6,993 nucleotides of DNA from Rhodobacterales bacterium UBA3077 (GCA_002366685.1 DFBP01000287.1:3034-10026), one strand, 5' to 3'. Shown: positions 1-6,077, numbered from the stretch's first letter. The notes: a model not told the origin generated them from the letters alone. Made by a program: numbers and translations.

Positions 1-1
1 G

Positions 2-796
2 CTGTTACTGGGTGGCCACCGCCCGGTTCTGCAACTTAACGTTGATGCCACACAGATCACTCAGGCGTTCACCGGCGCGGGGCATATCGCAAGGATCGCT
101 GACGCTGAAATCGTCGAATATCTGGACCGCCACCGGGACCGCCCCGCGATCCCGGTTAACCTGACCCTGCGAGCTCGGTTCAACGCGCAACTCAACAAAC
201 AATGGTTCGGGGCGATTGCAAACGTGATAACGGCCATTACGCTGCTGTCGATTGTGCTGACCGGTGCCGCGCTGATCCGCGAACGCGAGCACGGCACAGT
301 CGAGCATTTGCTGGTCATGCCCGTCACGTCTCTGGAAATCATGACAAGCAAGGTCTTGTCTATGGCGCTGATCGTGCTGGTGGCGGCCGGCGCCGCGCTT
401 GTGGTGATCGTTCAGGGGTTTCTGGACGTGCCGATCTCCGGCTCTTTGCCGCTGTTTCTGGCTGCAACTGCGCTGCATCTGTTCGCCACCACCTCGATGG
501 GTATCTTCCTTGCGACCTTTGCCGGATCAATGCCGCAATTCGGGATGTTGCTGGTGATGGTCTTTCTGCCACTTCTGATTCTGTCGGGCGGGCTGACCCC
601 GCGCGAGAGCATGCCGGATGCTATTCAGTATATCATGCTGGCGGCTCCGGATACTCATTTCAACATCATTGCGCAGGCGGTTTTGTTTCGGGGCGCGGGG
701 ATTGACGTGGTCTGGCCGCAGATGGTGACGCTGGTGCTGATCGGCGCGGTGCTGTTCTGGGTGGCGCTTCGACGGTTTCGCGGGTTTCTGCAATAG
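2..796 (+). CDS. yhhJ: ABC-2 type transporter permease, YhhJ family (3' part)
   Basis: Frame 2 is open from the left edge to the TAG at 794-796, giving 264 residues. The true start lies outside the window; family members are about 370 residues, so roughly 110 are missing. The visible part begins in the periplasmic domain (VLQLNVDATQITQAFTGAGH) and continues into the membrane domain with the family signature ALIREREHGTVEHLLVMP, then hydrophobic helices, LSGGLTPRESMP and a terminal helix ending in RRFRGFLQ. These blocks match my memory of E. coli YhhJ closely. Family knowledge: YhhJ-type permeases pair with an ATPase (YhiI/RbbA-like genes) in an efflux or export system of poorly defined substrate. 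The ATPase and an HlyD-like adaptor are expected to the left, out of view. Codon use is GC-rich, unlike the scarred DNA that follows. The internal ATG at 224 is not a credible start because homology extends well upstream of it. Confidence 0.9.
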   Translation: MLLGGHRPVLQLNVDATQITQAFTGAGHIARIADAEIVEYLDRHRDRPAIPVNLTLRARFNAQLNKQWFGAIANVITAITLLSIVLTGAALIREREHGTVEHLLVMPVTSLEIMTSKVLSMALIVLVAAGAALVVIVQGFLDVPISGSLPLFLAATALHLFATTSMGIFLATFAGSMPQFGMLLVMVFLPLLILSGGLTPRESMPDAIQYIMLAAPDTHFNIIAQAVLFRGAGIDVVWPQMVTLVLIGAVLFWVALRRFRGFLQ

Positions 797-809
797 GACC
801 TGTTGACAT

Positions 810-1052
810 TCACAGCACCGCACTGGCCGCAGCAAACAGCTCCGCGTCGCTGACATCATTGCTTGCGGCAAGCAGGCTGCAGCCCAGCTTGTCGTTCATT
901 GCTTGGGTGACCAAACTATACAGCCAGCGGCTGATCATGCCTTGGCGATGATGGCCGACGATTTTGACCAAGCTATCTACATGAGGCTCAAACCTGTCGC
1001 TCTGAGCCGCCCGTAGGCTTGGTCCAGCGTGATTTATCAGTAATTGTATAGG
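810..1052 (-). pseudogene. Remnant of an unidentified protein gene (C-terminal part, no start)
   Basis: The minus strand is open for 80 codons between an in-frame TGA at 1053-1055 and the TGA at 810-812. Its protein-like ending is amphipathic and alanine-rich (SRWLYSLVTQAMNDKLGC, later SDAELFAAASAVL). The only ATG lies at 936-938, in mid-sequence, and has no clear ribosome site. The frame reads like the conserved C-terminal tail of a soluble helical protein that has lost its N-terminal part, which fits its place between a permease gene and a tRNA-linked integration scar. I do not recognise the family. It could also be a chance open frame in GC-rich DNA; the regular heptad-like composition makes me lean slightly towards a decayed gene. 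It ends 14 bases from the permease stop and is convergent with it. Confidence 0.3.
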
Positions 1053-1310
1053 TCAGCGTCTAGGGCCAGCCTAGGGCGCTGTGCGGGAGGCTTTGATTTA
1101 GCCAAGATGGTAAGGACTTGTTATGTTCGAATGGAAGTTATCCCGTATAAAAACGGCAAATTCGTACGGGGTTATTACGGGAATACGAGGGGGTTGGCAC
1201 GGGGATTCTCCGGATAAAGTAGCGAGTATACGAGTATAAGTGTCAAATCAGTCGTTTCACACTTTCTACCTTTGTTCGTGCTATGTTTTGTGAAATTACG
1301 CATCTAAGTG
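1053..1310. other. Intergenic patch with short degenerate repeats, no convincing gene
   Basis: From about 1140 the base composition turns AT-rich and short motifs recur: CCCGTATAAAAACGG, then TACGGGG, TACGGGA and ATACGAG, then GAGTATACGAGTATAAG at 1224-1240. A 38-codon open frame (ATG at 1123, TAA ending at 1239) covers most of it but has no clear Shine-Dalgarno and no family that I know. The patch directly precedes the tRNA-Leu fragment, so recombinase arm-type sites are one possible reading, but this is speculative. Nothing else is seen here. Confidence 0.35.
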
Positions 1311-1335
1311 TTGGTAACTAAACGCTTTACAAGCG

Positions 1336-1389
1336 ATTCAAAATCCCCCGCCGCAAGGCTTGTCGGTTCGAGTCCGACCTCGGGTACCA
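1336..1389 (+). tRNA. 3' part of tRNA-Leu(CAA), 5' half missing; probable attachment-site copy
   Basis: Visible elements are an anticodon loop TTCAAAA (1337-1343) with anticodon CAA preceded by the invariant T, a class II variable arm around CGCCGCAAGGC, the T arm GTCGG-TTCGAGT-CCGAC, the 3' acceptor strand CTCGGGT, discriminator A and an encoded CCA ending at 1389. The 5' partner ACCCGAG and the D arm are absent upstream, and the anticodon stem partner upstream (AGCGAT) no longer pairs fully with ATCCC. It is therefore not a complete tRNA gene. Duplicated 3' ends of tRNA-Leu are classic traces left by integrated elements, and a tyrosine recombinase remnant lies just to the right. The translated 'protein' across this site (VPEVGLEPTSLAAGDFES on the minus strand) is a familiar annotation artefact of such tRNA ends. 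Confidence 0.75.
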
Positions 1390-1478
1390 TTTTGATTTCA
1401 TTGAAATTATTTAAGTTCAAATTCATTGCTCCCGCTTCCTGTTTCCCATGTTTTTCCATGTGTTTTTCCAGTTTCACG

Positions 1479-1800
1479 TTACGTTTTGTTTTTGTTCTGT
1501 TCTGATGTACGGCGCTGCTGCCCCCGCTTTGACAGCCGACTCTGATTTGCCTGCCCGCGATATTTCTGAACCATCTTGAGCGTTCTGTGTCCTGTAACCG
1601 ATTGGATCTCGCTATCGGTTGCGCCCGCTTCTGCAAGTTCCACTGCCGCTGTGAAGCGCCAACCGTGCATTGTGTACTTTTTTGCGTCGATTGCCTCACG
1701 GACAGCCATAACCCGCTTTTGCAGCGCGTCGTAACCGGGTATCCCCGCACCGAAATCTTCTTCTCATGGTTTGCAGGCAAACCACTGTCAGACAGCGGAT
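1479..1800 (-). pseudogene. Tyrosine recombinase/integrase, C-terminal catalytic remnant, frameshifted
   Basis: The frame 1479-1763 (minus) encodes GYDALQKRVMAVREAID, then MHGWRFTAAVELAEAGATD, then IQSVTGHRTLKMVQKYRG and a basic tail. This holds the H-x-x-R box (HGWR), the GH pair and the catalytic Tyr in KYRG, the standard C-terminal half of phage-type integrases. The N-terminal SAM-like domain and the first catalytic Arg are missing. A TGA (1764-1766) closes the frame, but the neighbouring frame upstream reads SDSGLPANHEKK, which looks like the preceding part of the same protein, so a single-base frameshift near 1755-1766 is inferred. Beyond about 1796 the sequence switches to an IS3 orfA start. 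The gene points towards the tRNA-Leu 3' end about 90 bases away, the expected layout of an integrase next to its att site. It is not functional as it stands. Confidence 0.8.
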
Positions 1801-1846
1801 GCACAGCATCCCGTTTGAAATCTTCACTAAACCCTGCATTGCCCAT
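1796..1846 (-). pseudogene. IS3-family transposase orfA, first 17 codons only
   Basis: An ATG at 1846 (minus) follows a strong ribosome site (AAGGAGG, about 6 bases away) and encodes MGNAGFSEDFKRDAVHP. This is the typical start of IS3-family OrfA helix-turn-helix proteins (S-x-x-F-K-x-x-A-V). After residue 17 the frame runs into unrelated sequence that matches the integrase remnant, so the element is cut here. The apparent 180-codon frame from 1846 to 1304 is therefore a chimera of orfA start, integrase and antisense tRNA, not one gene. IS-end-like repeats lie just upstream. Confidence 0.65.
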
Positions 1847-1878
1847 GATGGCCTCCTTGCCTCATTTTTAGGAAAGAA

Positions 1879-1946
1879 GGTGTCTACAATTCTAGGGGCT
1901 ATTCAATCTTCAATACTGAAGGTGTCCGCAAATTCAGGGGTTATTC
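1879..1946 (-). repeat. Two tandem diverged copies of an IS-end-like sequence
   Basis: On the plus strand GGTGTCTACAATTCTAGGGG (from 1879) and GGTGTCCGCAAATTCAGGGG (from 1921) both continue with (C/T)TATTC. Over 26 positions 20 are identical, and the spacing is 42 bases. The inner copy lies 33 bases upstream of the orfA ribosome-site region, where the left terminal repeat of an IS3-family element would be. On the minus strand it reads TGAATAGCCCC from 1906, starting with the usual TG. The outer copy suggests the end of a second, related element or a nested insertion. The IS assignment is inference; the repeat itself is directly visible. Confidence 0.5.
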
Positions 1947-2018
1947 TGCTTTTCCCTCTGATTTTATCAGTTCATTCTGATCTACATTCCAAAGGCAGCC
2001 GACAATACACGACGAGCT

Positions 2019-2570
2019 TTAAAAATTGTATTTAATACCAACAATCGTGTATCCGAAAGTGAACATTGCGTGAAGCTCAATCTGGTCAGAAATTTGGTAA
2101 TAGGGACTAATAGTAATGACGGGATTCAGATTATACTTGTACAGGAAAGTGTCGTGGAGGGGGATGTTGGAATTTGTTGATAGAAGGCCATCATACCCAT
2201 ATATGGCACCTGCGTAGTAGTTTAATCCAAAGTCTTCGTAAGTGGCAACATTTCGCGCGTACACGAGATACCAAACCCTGTCATCAAATGAATTATTGAA
2301 TGTTCCAACTGCAAACGAACGATAGAACAGTCCAAGCAAATTATTATTGGAAATTTCTTTATTTTCTGACCCAGTGTGCATGCCAAAAGGCAAATACATG
2401 AAGCCGTCCCGGACCGGCTCTCCATCGAGAAAATTTATGATTTTGCTGTAGAAATCAGGAGCGGCGGAAGCGGTTTCATTATCCGGTGCGCTTTCTAAAG
2501 AAGCCGCGAATGCCAATGCGGGAGCCAAAAGCATCAAAGCCGCAATTGCAGAAATCAAGCCTGTTTTCAT
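2019..2570 (-). CDS. Small exported protein, probable outer-membrane beta-barrel
   Basis: The chosen start (ATG at 2570) gives a 183-residue protein beginning MKTGLISAIAALMLLAPALA, a clear Sec signal peptide with probable cleavage after AFA. A TTG start at 2597 would add nine residues in front of the signal peptide and is less likely. The mature part has alternating aromatic and polar residues in strand-like stretches (FMYLPFGMHTG, LLGLFYRSFAVGTF, DRVWYLVYARNVATY, LNYYAGAIYGYDG) and ends in VGIKYNF. The C-terminal Phe is typical of outer-membrane barrels inserted by the Bam machinery. Size and pattern fit an eight-stranded barrel. It faintly recalls PagP-like proteins (PFG.HTG, YGYDG), but catalytic residues cannot be assigned, so no enzyme function is given. 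The gene is clearly more AT-rich than its neighbours and sits beside a mobile-element scar, suggesting separate acquisition. The ribosome site is weak. Confidence 0.7.
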   Translation of the reverse strand: MKTGLISAIAALMLLAPALAFAASLESAPDNETASAAPDFYSKIINFLDGEPVRDGFMYLPFGMHTGSENKEISNNNLLGLFYRSFAVGTFNNSFDDRVWYLVYARNVATYEDFGLNYYAGAIYGYDGLLSTNSNIPLHDTFLYKYNLNPVITISPYYQISDQIELHAMFTFGYTIVGIKYNF

Positions 2571-2653
2571 TTCTATATCTACCAATTGGATGGTCAAAAT
2601 GGGAACGTTTGGACATCTCTAGCATGAGTATTTAAAGGTAACAAATTCCCGCC

Positions 2654-2694
2654 AATCAACCCCAATTCACCGATATAGTTAAATGGGGTTGATT
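2654..2694. repeat. Perfect 11-bp inverted repeat upstream of the barrel gene
   Basis: AATCAACCCCA (2654-2664) and TGGGGTTGATT (2684-2694) are exact reverse complements separated by 19 bases. The repeat lies between the phosphoribosyltransferase stop and the barrel gene start, both on the minus strand. Neither side is followed by a T-run, so a standard intrinsic terminator is unlikely. A regulator-binding operator for the barrel gene or an mRNA hairpin are both possible. A second, smaller palindrome, CCGCA-A-TGCGG, follows at 2698-2708. Confidence 0.55.
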
Positions 2695-2845
2695 AAACCG
2701 CAATGCGGAATCGCGAAAGAGGTTTCTGCCGCCTATAAATAGTGTCAACGCTTCAGTAGAAGTCTCCACAAAGCAGGAGTTGCCCGCAGGATAGCTCTTC
2801 TTAAACCGGTTATCCGTATTTTTTGGATGAGTTCTTTTCTCCTGG

Positions 2846-3538
2846 TCAGGTTTGCTCTTTCGATCTCGCCTCGGGCTCTTGGCTCCGCGTGGTAATCCGC
2901 TCGGCTTCGTCAAGCAGGCGCACCACCTCTTCATCAGACACTTGTGAAAAGTCAGCGTAGTGGGCGCCGATTGCATAGAATGGCTCTGGCGTTAAGATGC
3001 AGACAAGCTCGTCAACTTCGGTGCGAAGCGATTCCACTGTGTCAGTGGGGGCTACGGGCACGGCGAGTACAAGCTTCGCAGGGTTTCTGCGGCGCACCGC
3101 CTTAAGGGACGCGCGAACGGTGGCCCCTGTGGCTATGCCGTCATCGACAACGATCGCGGTTCGCCCTTCCACAGCAATTTGCGCACGGTCCTTTAGGTAG
3201 ATCCCGCGCCGGCGCTTGATCTCGGTCAGTTGTTTTTCGGCCAGGCGGTCGAGCTCGACTTTATCCAACCCGGCATGGGCAGCGATTGCTTCGTTTACTA
3301 CAAGTTCGGGATTGTCGCCGTTCACCACCGCAGCGGCGGCTAGTTCGGGCTGATACGGCACTCCGATTTTGCGCACCATGACTAAATCAAGCGGTGCTTT
3401 TAGGCGACGCACAACCTCAAGACCAATCGGCACCCCGCCCCGCGGCAAAGCAAGAACCACAGGATCCGGATAATCCCTTTTTGCAAGTTCCTCGGCAAGT
3501 GCCTGACCCGCTTCGATACGATTGCTGAATGATTTCAT
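2846..3538 (-). CDS. Phosphoribosyltransferase-domain protein
   Basis: This 230-residue cytosolic protein has a type I phosphoribosyltransferase fold. The PRPP-binding motif AIVVDDGIATGAT is at residues 128-140, with the two acidic residues Asp132 and Asp133 before the phosphate loop. Further family blocks are VVLALPRGGVPIGLEV near 27-42 and LDLVMVRKIGVPYQPELA near 50-67. A basic helical segment (KQLTEIKRRRGIY) precedes the core strand. These proteins form a group separate from purine and pyrimidine salvage enzymes, and their substrate is unknown. The ATG overlaps the hydrolase stop upstream in an ATGA (3535-3538), so the two genes are translationally coupled. In some actinobacteria (for example M. 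tuberculosis Rv0571c, a member of the hypoxic DosR regulon, as I recall) a related phosphoribosyltransferase domain is joined to a hydrolase domain, supporting a shared role. The tail from about residue 215 is charged and probably disordered. Confidence 0.88.
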   Translation of the reverse strand: MKSFSNRIEAGQALAEELAKRDYPDPVVLALPRGGVPIGLEVVRRLKAPLDLVMVRKIGVPYQPELAAAAVVNGDNPELVVNEAIAAHAGLDKVELDRLAEKQLTEIKRRRGIYLKDRAQIAVEGRTAIVVDDGIATGATVRASLKAVRRRNPAKLVLAVPVAPTDTVESLRTEVDELVCILTPEPFYAIGAHYADFSQVSDEEVVRLLDEAERITTRSQEPEARSKEQT

Positions 3539-4194
3539 TTCTCTTCTCCCGCTGCGCGCAAATGCGTTTCAAACCAGTCTGCCGCCAATCCTACAACCTG
3601 ATCGAGCGTACCCGGCTCCTCAAAAAGATGCGTTGCACCGGGCACAATTTCCAATTGTTTTTTACACCGAAGCGCGCTGCTGGCTTCCTTATTCAAGTCG
3701 ATGACAACACCATCTTTTCCACCAACTACCAGCAACGTCGGAGCCTGTACCCTTGGCAAGTCCTTTCCGGCCATATCCGCACGCCCCCCGCGAGAGACAA
3801 CCACATCCACATCCCGGGGTGCCCGCGCTGCCGCAACCAGCGCCGCAGCCGCACCGGTACTTGATCCAAACAGACCAATTGGAAGGGCGGACAAAGAGGG
3901 CTCGGATTTGGCCCAGCCAATCGCCTCGACCACGCGCTTACCCAGAAGCGGTATGTCGAAAACATTATTTCGGTCGCGCGCCTCGTCCTCTGTCAGAAGA
4001 TCAAACAGCAGCGTCGCGATCCCGCGTTTACCAAAACTTTCGGCAACGAAGTTGTTTCGCGGACTTAACCGGCTACTGCCAGCCCCGTGCGCAAAAATTA
4101 CCAAGCCGACCGGGTTCTCGGGAACACGAAGAATGCCCTCTAGGTTCTTGGAACCAACCTTGATAAACCGTTTTTCGATCGACGTGTCTGACAT
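3535..4194 (-). CDS. Alpha/beta hydrolase, dienelactone-hydrolase-like
   Basis: The 219-residue protein has a complete alpha/beta-hydrolase triad. Ser112 stands in the nucleophile elbow GSSTG (110-114), Asp161 in VVGGKDGVV, and His189 in PGATHLFEEPG. The oxyanion-hole segment FAHGAGSSR lies at 34-42. No signal peptide is seen, so it is cytosolic. Length and motifs fit the small hydrolases often annotated as dienelactone hydrolase or KANL3/Tex30-like; the true substrate is unknown. The start ATG at 4194 has a G-rich stretch (AAAGGGGGGG) just upstream that can serve as ribosome site. It is the first gene of a two-gene operon: its stop overlaps the phosphoribosyltransferase start by four bases. 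It diverges from the orphan gene at 4407. An FNR-like site at 4279-4292 is placed suitably to activate this operon. Confidence 0.88.
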   Translation of the reverse strand: MSDTSIEKRFIKVGSKNLEGILRVPENPVGLVIFAHGAGSSRLSPRNNFVAESFGKRGIATLLFDLLTEDEARDRNNVFDIPLLGKRVVEAIGWAKSEPSLSALPIGLFGSSTGAAAALVAAARAPRDVDVVVSRGGRADMAGKDLPRVQAPTLLVVGGKDGVVIDLNKEASSALRCKKQLEIVPGATHLFEEPGTLDQVVGLAADWFETHLRAAGEEK

Positions 4195-4278
4195 AACGCC
4201 CCCCCCTTTGCACAGTGAATTGCATCAAAACTTCTTCCGGATGTACCCGCATTTTCGCTAAATCATCACTTTTGGGTA

Positions 4279-4292
4279 ATGATCTGTGTCAA
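4279..4292. promoter_or_regulatory. FNR/FnrL-like site in the divergent promoter region
   Basis: ATGAT-CTGT-GTCAA on the plus strand (TTGAC-ACAG-ATCAT on the minus strand) matches 8 of 10 positions of the FNR consensus TTGAT-N4-ATCAA. If it works at -41.5 on the minus strand, transcription would start near 4244, about 50 bases before the hydrolase ATG, and a GAAAAT hexamer (4/6 to TATAAT) falls at the -10 place. Facing the other way, TATGAG at 4317-4322 lies about two bases from the ideal place for the orphan gene. A second, weaker match (GTGAA-TTGC-ATCAA, 4215-4228) lies too close to the hydrolase start to be an activating site. Confidence 0.45.
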
Positions 4293-4406
4293 GCGCAACG
4301 CGCTAATCCAACGGGCTATGAGGCGAAAACCGAAGTCGATATTGGTTGATCTAGCACAAAGAACCGACACCGAAATTCGAATTGACTTCAGGGAAGGAGT
4401 ATTAAA

Positions 4407-4649
4407 ATGAGCACACAAAAAATCACACGTGACGATATCATCCATCTGTTCGGTGAAGTTAACGACCACAGGGTTGTCGAGATTCTGGACACCGGTGCCG
4501 ATATGGAGGAACTTGAAGAAACCGCTGCGTGGCTTGCGGATGAAAGCGATGCCATGAGCGACGCGCGCCTGCCACTTACAGGGCGGGCCGGGCAGGTTTA
4601 CGAAATCCTCGCCCGCGACAAGGAATGGGCCGAGCAAAGGGAAGAATAG
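4407..4649 (+). CDS. Small acidic protein of unknown function (80 residues)
   Basis: The ATG at 4407 follows a strong ribosome site, GGAAGGAG, seven bases upstream, which settles the start. The 80-residue product is strongly acidic and predicted mostly helical: a first half KITRDDIIHLFGEVNDHRVV, an EELEETAAWLADESDAM helix, and a final amphipathic stretch (GRAGQVYEILARDKEWAEQ). It has no signal peptide, membrane segment or cysteine. I do not recognise a named domain; similar short proteins exist in Rhodobacterales annotated as hypothetical. It diverges from the hydrolase/phosphoribosyltransferase operon across a 212-base region with an FNR-like site, and converges on the metallo-hydrolase gene 17 bases beyond its stop. 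Its place suggests it belongs to the same stress-type module, perhaps as an adaptor or regulator, but this is only contextual. Confidence 0.8.
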   Translation: MSTQKITRDDIIHLFGEVNDHRVVEILDTGADMEELEETAAWLADESDAMSDARLPLTGRAGQVYEILARDKEWAEQREE

Positions 4650-4666
4650 GTTGGCGCTGGTATTAA

Positions 4667-5725
4667 CTAAAGTGACTCCGCGTCACGCCAAGGTAACGGA
4701 CGATTGACGGTACTCTGCTCCTTGGTGAATGCACTCATAGCCTCCTCATGAAGTTCGACTGCCCTGCCCTCGTAACGTGGTGAGAAATGAAACTGGACGA
4801 GGCGCCTTGCATTGGCTCGACGAGCAATGTCGCCGGCTTGGCGCGCTGTTAAATGCATTTTCCGTTTGGCAATATCGGCATCTTCTTCGAGAAACGCAGA
4901 TTCGATAAAAAACAGGTCTGAATTTTGCGCAAGTGAAATGATTTTCTTCACATTGGGCGGTGTATAACCAACGTCTGTAACATAGGTGATTTTCTGCCCA
5001 GAAATAACCCGCAAGATTTCCTGTCGCAACTCGTGAAGCGGATAGCTTGCCTCGCGCGGAATTCCGTTATCACACCATCTGGCGGTGATGATCGTCTCGT
5101 CTGGGTCTCCACGTATGATGGCTTCTTTTAACTCGCGCAACCATGGCCCCACACCAAGCCCCATCGCGGAAACTTTGTTGCGCCAGACGTTAAAATGCTG
5201 TTTCTCTTCAACAGAATAGGCCAAGCAGGGTATGTGGTGATCGAGCTGGACAGTACGAACTCGGTAATTGGCTTCATCGAAGATAATTCCGTCTTTAACC
5301 GAGCGCGACGGCAGGTCTTTTCTTTGGAAACCAGTGTTGAACCGAAACCGCGCCGACATGAGCGTATCCTCTTCGGCAAGCTCATGCGCATCAATGCTCA
5401 GATCGGCTGTCCCACTACCTGCCAGATTCCAGGAATAGGCGTAAAGTTTATGTTCAACATGCTCGATGAAGCCAGCAGGGCCAGTAATATGGATATGCTT
5501 TTCTCTACCCAGCAGCACACGAAGCAGACGGTCGAAACCGATAAAATGGTCCATATGGGTATGGCTGACAAAGACATGAGTAACGCGTAAAAGTGTCCTC
5601 GAAGATATAGCAGCAATATCACCCAAATCGAACAGGACAGCACGTTTCTCGTGAAGAAAATCAACTAGAACACAGGGATCACCAAACGGGTTATTTATCA
5701 GTTTTGGGTGCATCAAGGGTGTCAT
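4667..5725 (-). CDS. Metallo-beta-lactamase-fold hydrolase, ribonuclease Z-like
   Basis: The 352-residue cytosolic protein carries the metal-binding set of the RNase Z/ElaC group: HTHMDH at 55-60 (His55, His57, Asp59, His60), His163/His164 in QLDHHIPCLAYS, Asp251 in YVTDVGY, His291 in KMHLTARQAG and His313 in QFHFSPRY. DLGD at 33-36 and SSRTLLRVTHVFVSH lead into the first motif as in RNase Z. A roughly 60-residue segment (about 178-240, including WRNKVSAMGLGVGPWL) lies between the metal motifs. Classic RNase Z matures tRNA 3' ends, but a second, RNase Z-like MBL group with unknown substrate also exists, and its company here favours that group. The start at 5725 has GGGAGGGA eight bases upstream. 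A TATTAT hexamer lies at 5753-5758 on the minus strand, but no matching -35 is seen. The gene converges on the orphan gene at 4407; a short GTGAC-TCCGC-GTCAC hairpin sits inside its last codons. Confidence 0.87.
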   Translation of the reverse strand: MTPLMHPKLINNPFGDPCVLVDFLHEKRAVLFDLGDIAAISSRTLLRVTHVFVSHTHMDHFIGFDRLLRVLLGREKHIHITGPAGFIEHVEHKLYAYSWNLAGSGTADLSIDAHELAEEDTLMSARFRFNTGFQRKDLPSRSVKDGIIFDEANYRVRTVQLDHHIPCLAYSVEEKQHFNVWRNKVSAMGLGVGPWLRELKEAIIRGDPDETIITARWCDNGIPREASYPLHELRQEILRVISGQKITYVTDVGYTPPNVKKIISLAQNSDLFFIESAFLEEDADIAKRKMHLTARQAGDIARRANARRLVQFHFSPRYEGRAVELHEEAMSAFTKEQSTVNRPLPWRDAESL

Positions 5726-6077
5726 CTGTGAAATCCCTCCCGAATATTCCGTATAATAGCTTCGACACGTTTACTCCTGCGCACTGCCAGAGCCCTATTA
5801 GCCGGCGATTATGCAGCGACAATATTACTCAAATCAGCATACATCGCAGTACACATTTGGCGAAGAACTTTCCCTGAAATCAAATAACGTCGCAGGTTGA
5901 GATTATTTTTTAATGGCATAGAACTATAGATAGTGCCACGATTATCTAATCAGGCACATCTCAGCTAAGTCGCAAAATTGTTCGAGAATCTGGGTCACTA
6001 AACGGTTCATTGGTAAAAAAAGCTACGTCCTATCAAAATACTTTAAATTATTGGCTTTGAAAGCCGTACATATCTTC
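5726..6077. other. Long AT-rich intergenic region between metallo-hydrolase and dodecin genes
   Basis: The region lies between two genes transcribed away from each other and so should hold both promoters. No reading frame with coding character is seen on either strand. A 13-base palindrome GGCTTT-G-AAAGCC (6053-6065) lies 12 bases before the FNR box and could be a further operator. The left end carries the ribosome site and a possible -10 of the metallo-hydrolase. Nothing else is supported. Confidence 0.5.

Noticed and set aside
1308..1505. 65-codon plus-strand frame across the tRNA fragment
   Set aside because: It is a translation of the tRNA-Leu 3' part and the AT-rich tail; this type of frame is a known artefact.
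1304..1846. 180-codon minus-strand frame as one protein
   Set aside because: It joins an IS3 orfA start, integrase DNA in a shifted frame and antisense tRNA; the integrase motifs lie in another frame.
2656..2976. 106-codon minus-strand frame overlapping the phosphoribosyltransferase end
   Set aside because: It is out of frame with the real gene, and its composition (Lys/Pro/Arg-rich, no motif) is that of a shadow.
3701..4261. 186-codon plus-strand frame opposite the hydrolase
   Set aside because: It is antisense to a gene with an intact catalytic triad; the Ser/Pro/Arg-rich composition is typical of a shadow.
4374..4383. Palindrome AATTCGAATT before the orphan gene as an operator
   Set aside because: It is only 10 bases of AT-rich self-complementary sequence, with no supporting spacing or second copy.
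4672..4686. GTGAC-TCCGC-GTCAC hairpin as terminator between convergent genes
   Set aside because: The stem is only five bases, there is no T-run, and it lies inside the metallo-hydrolase coding end.
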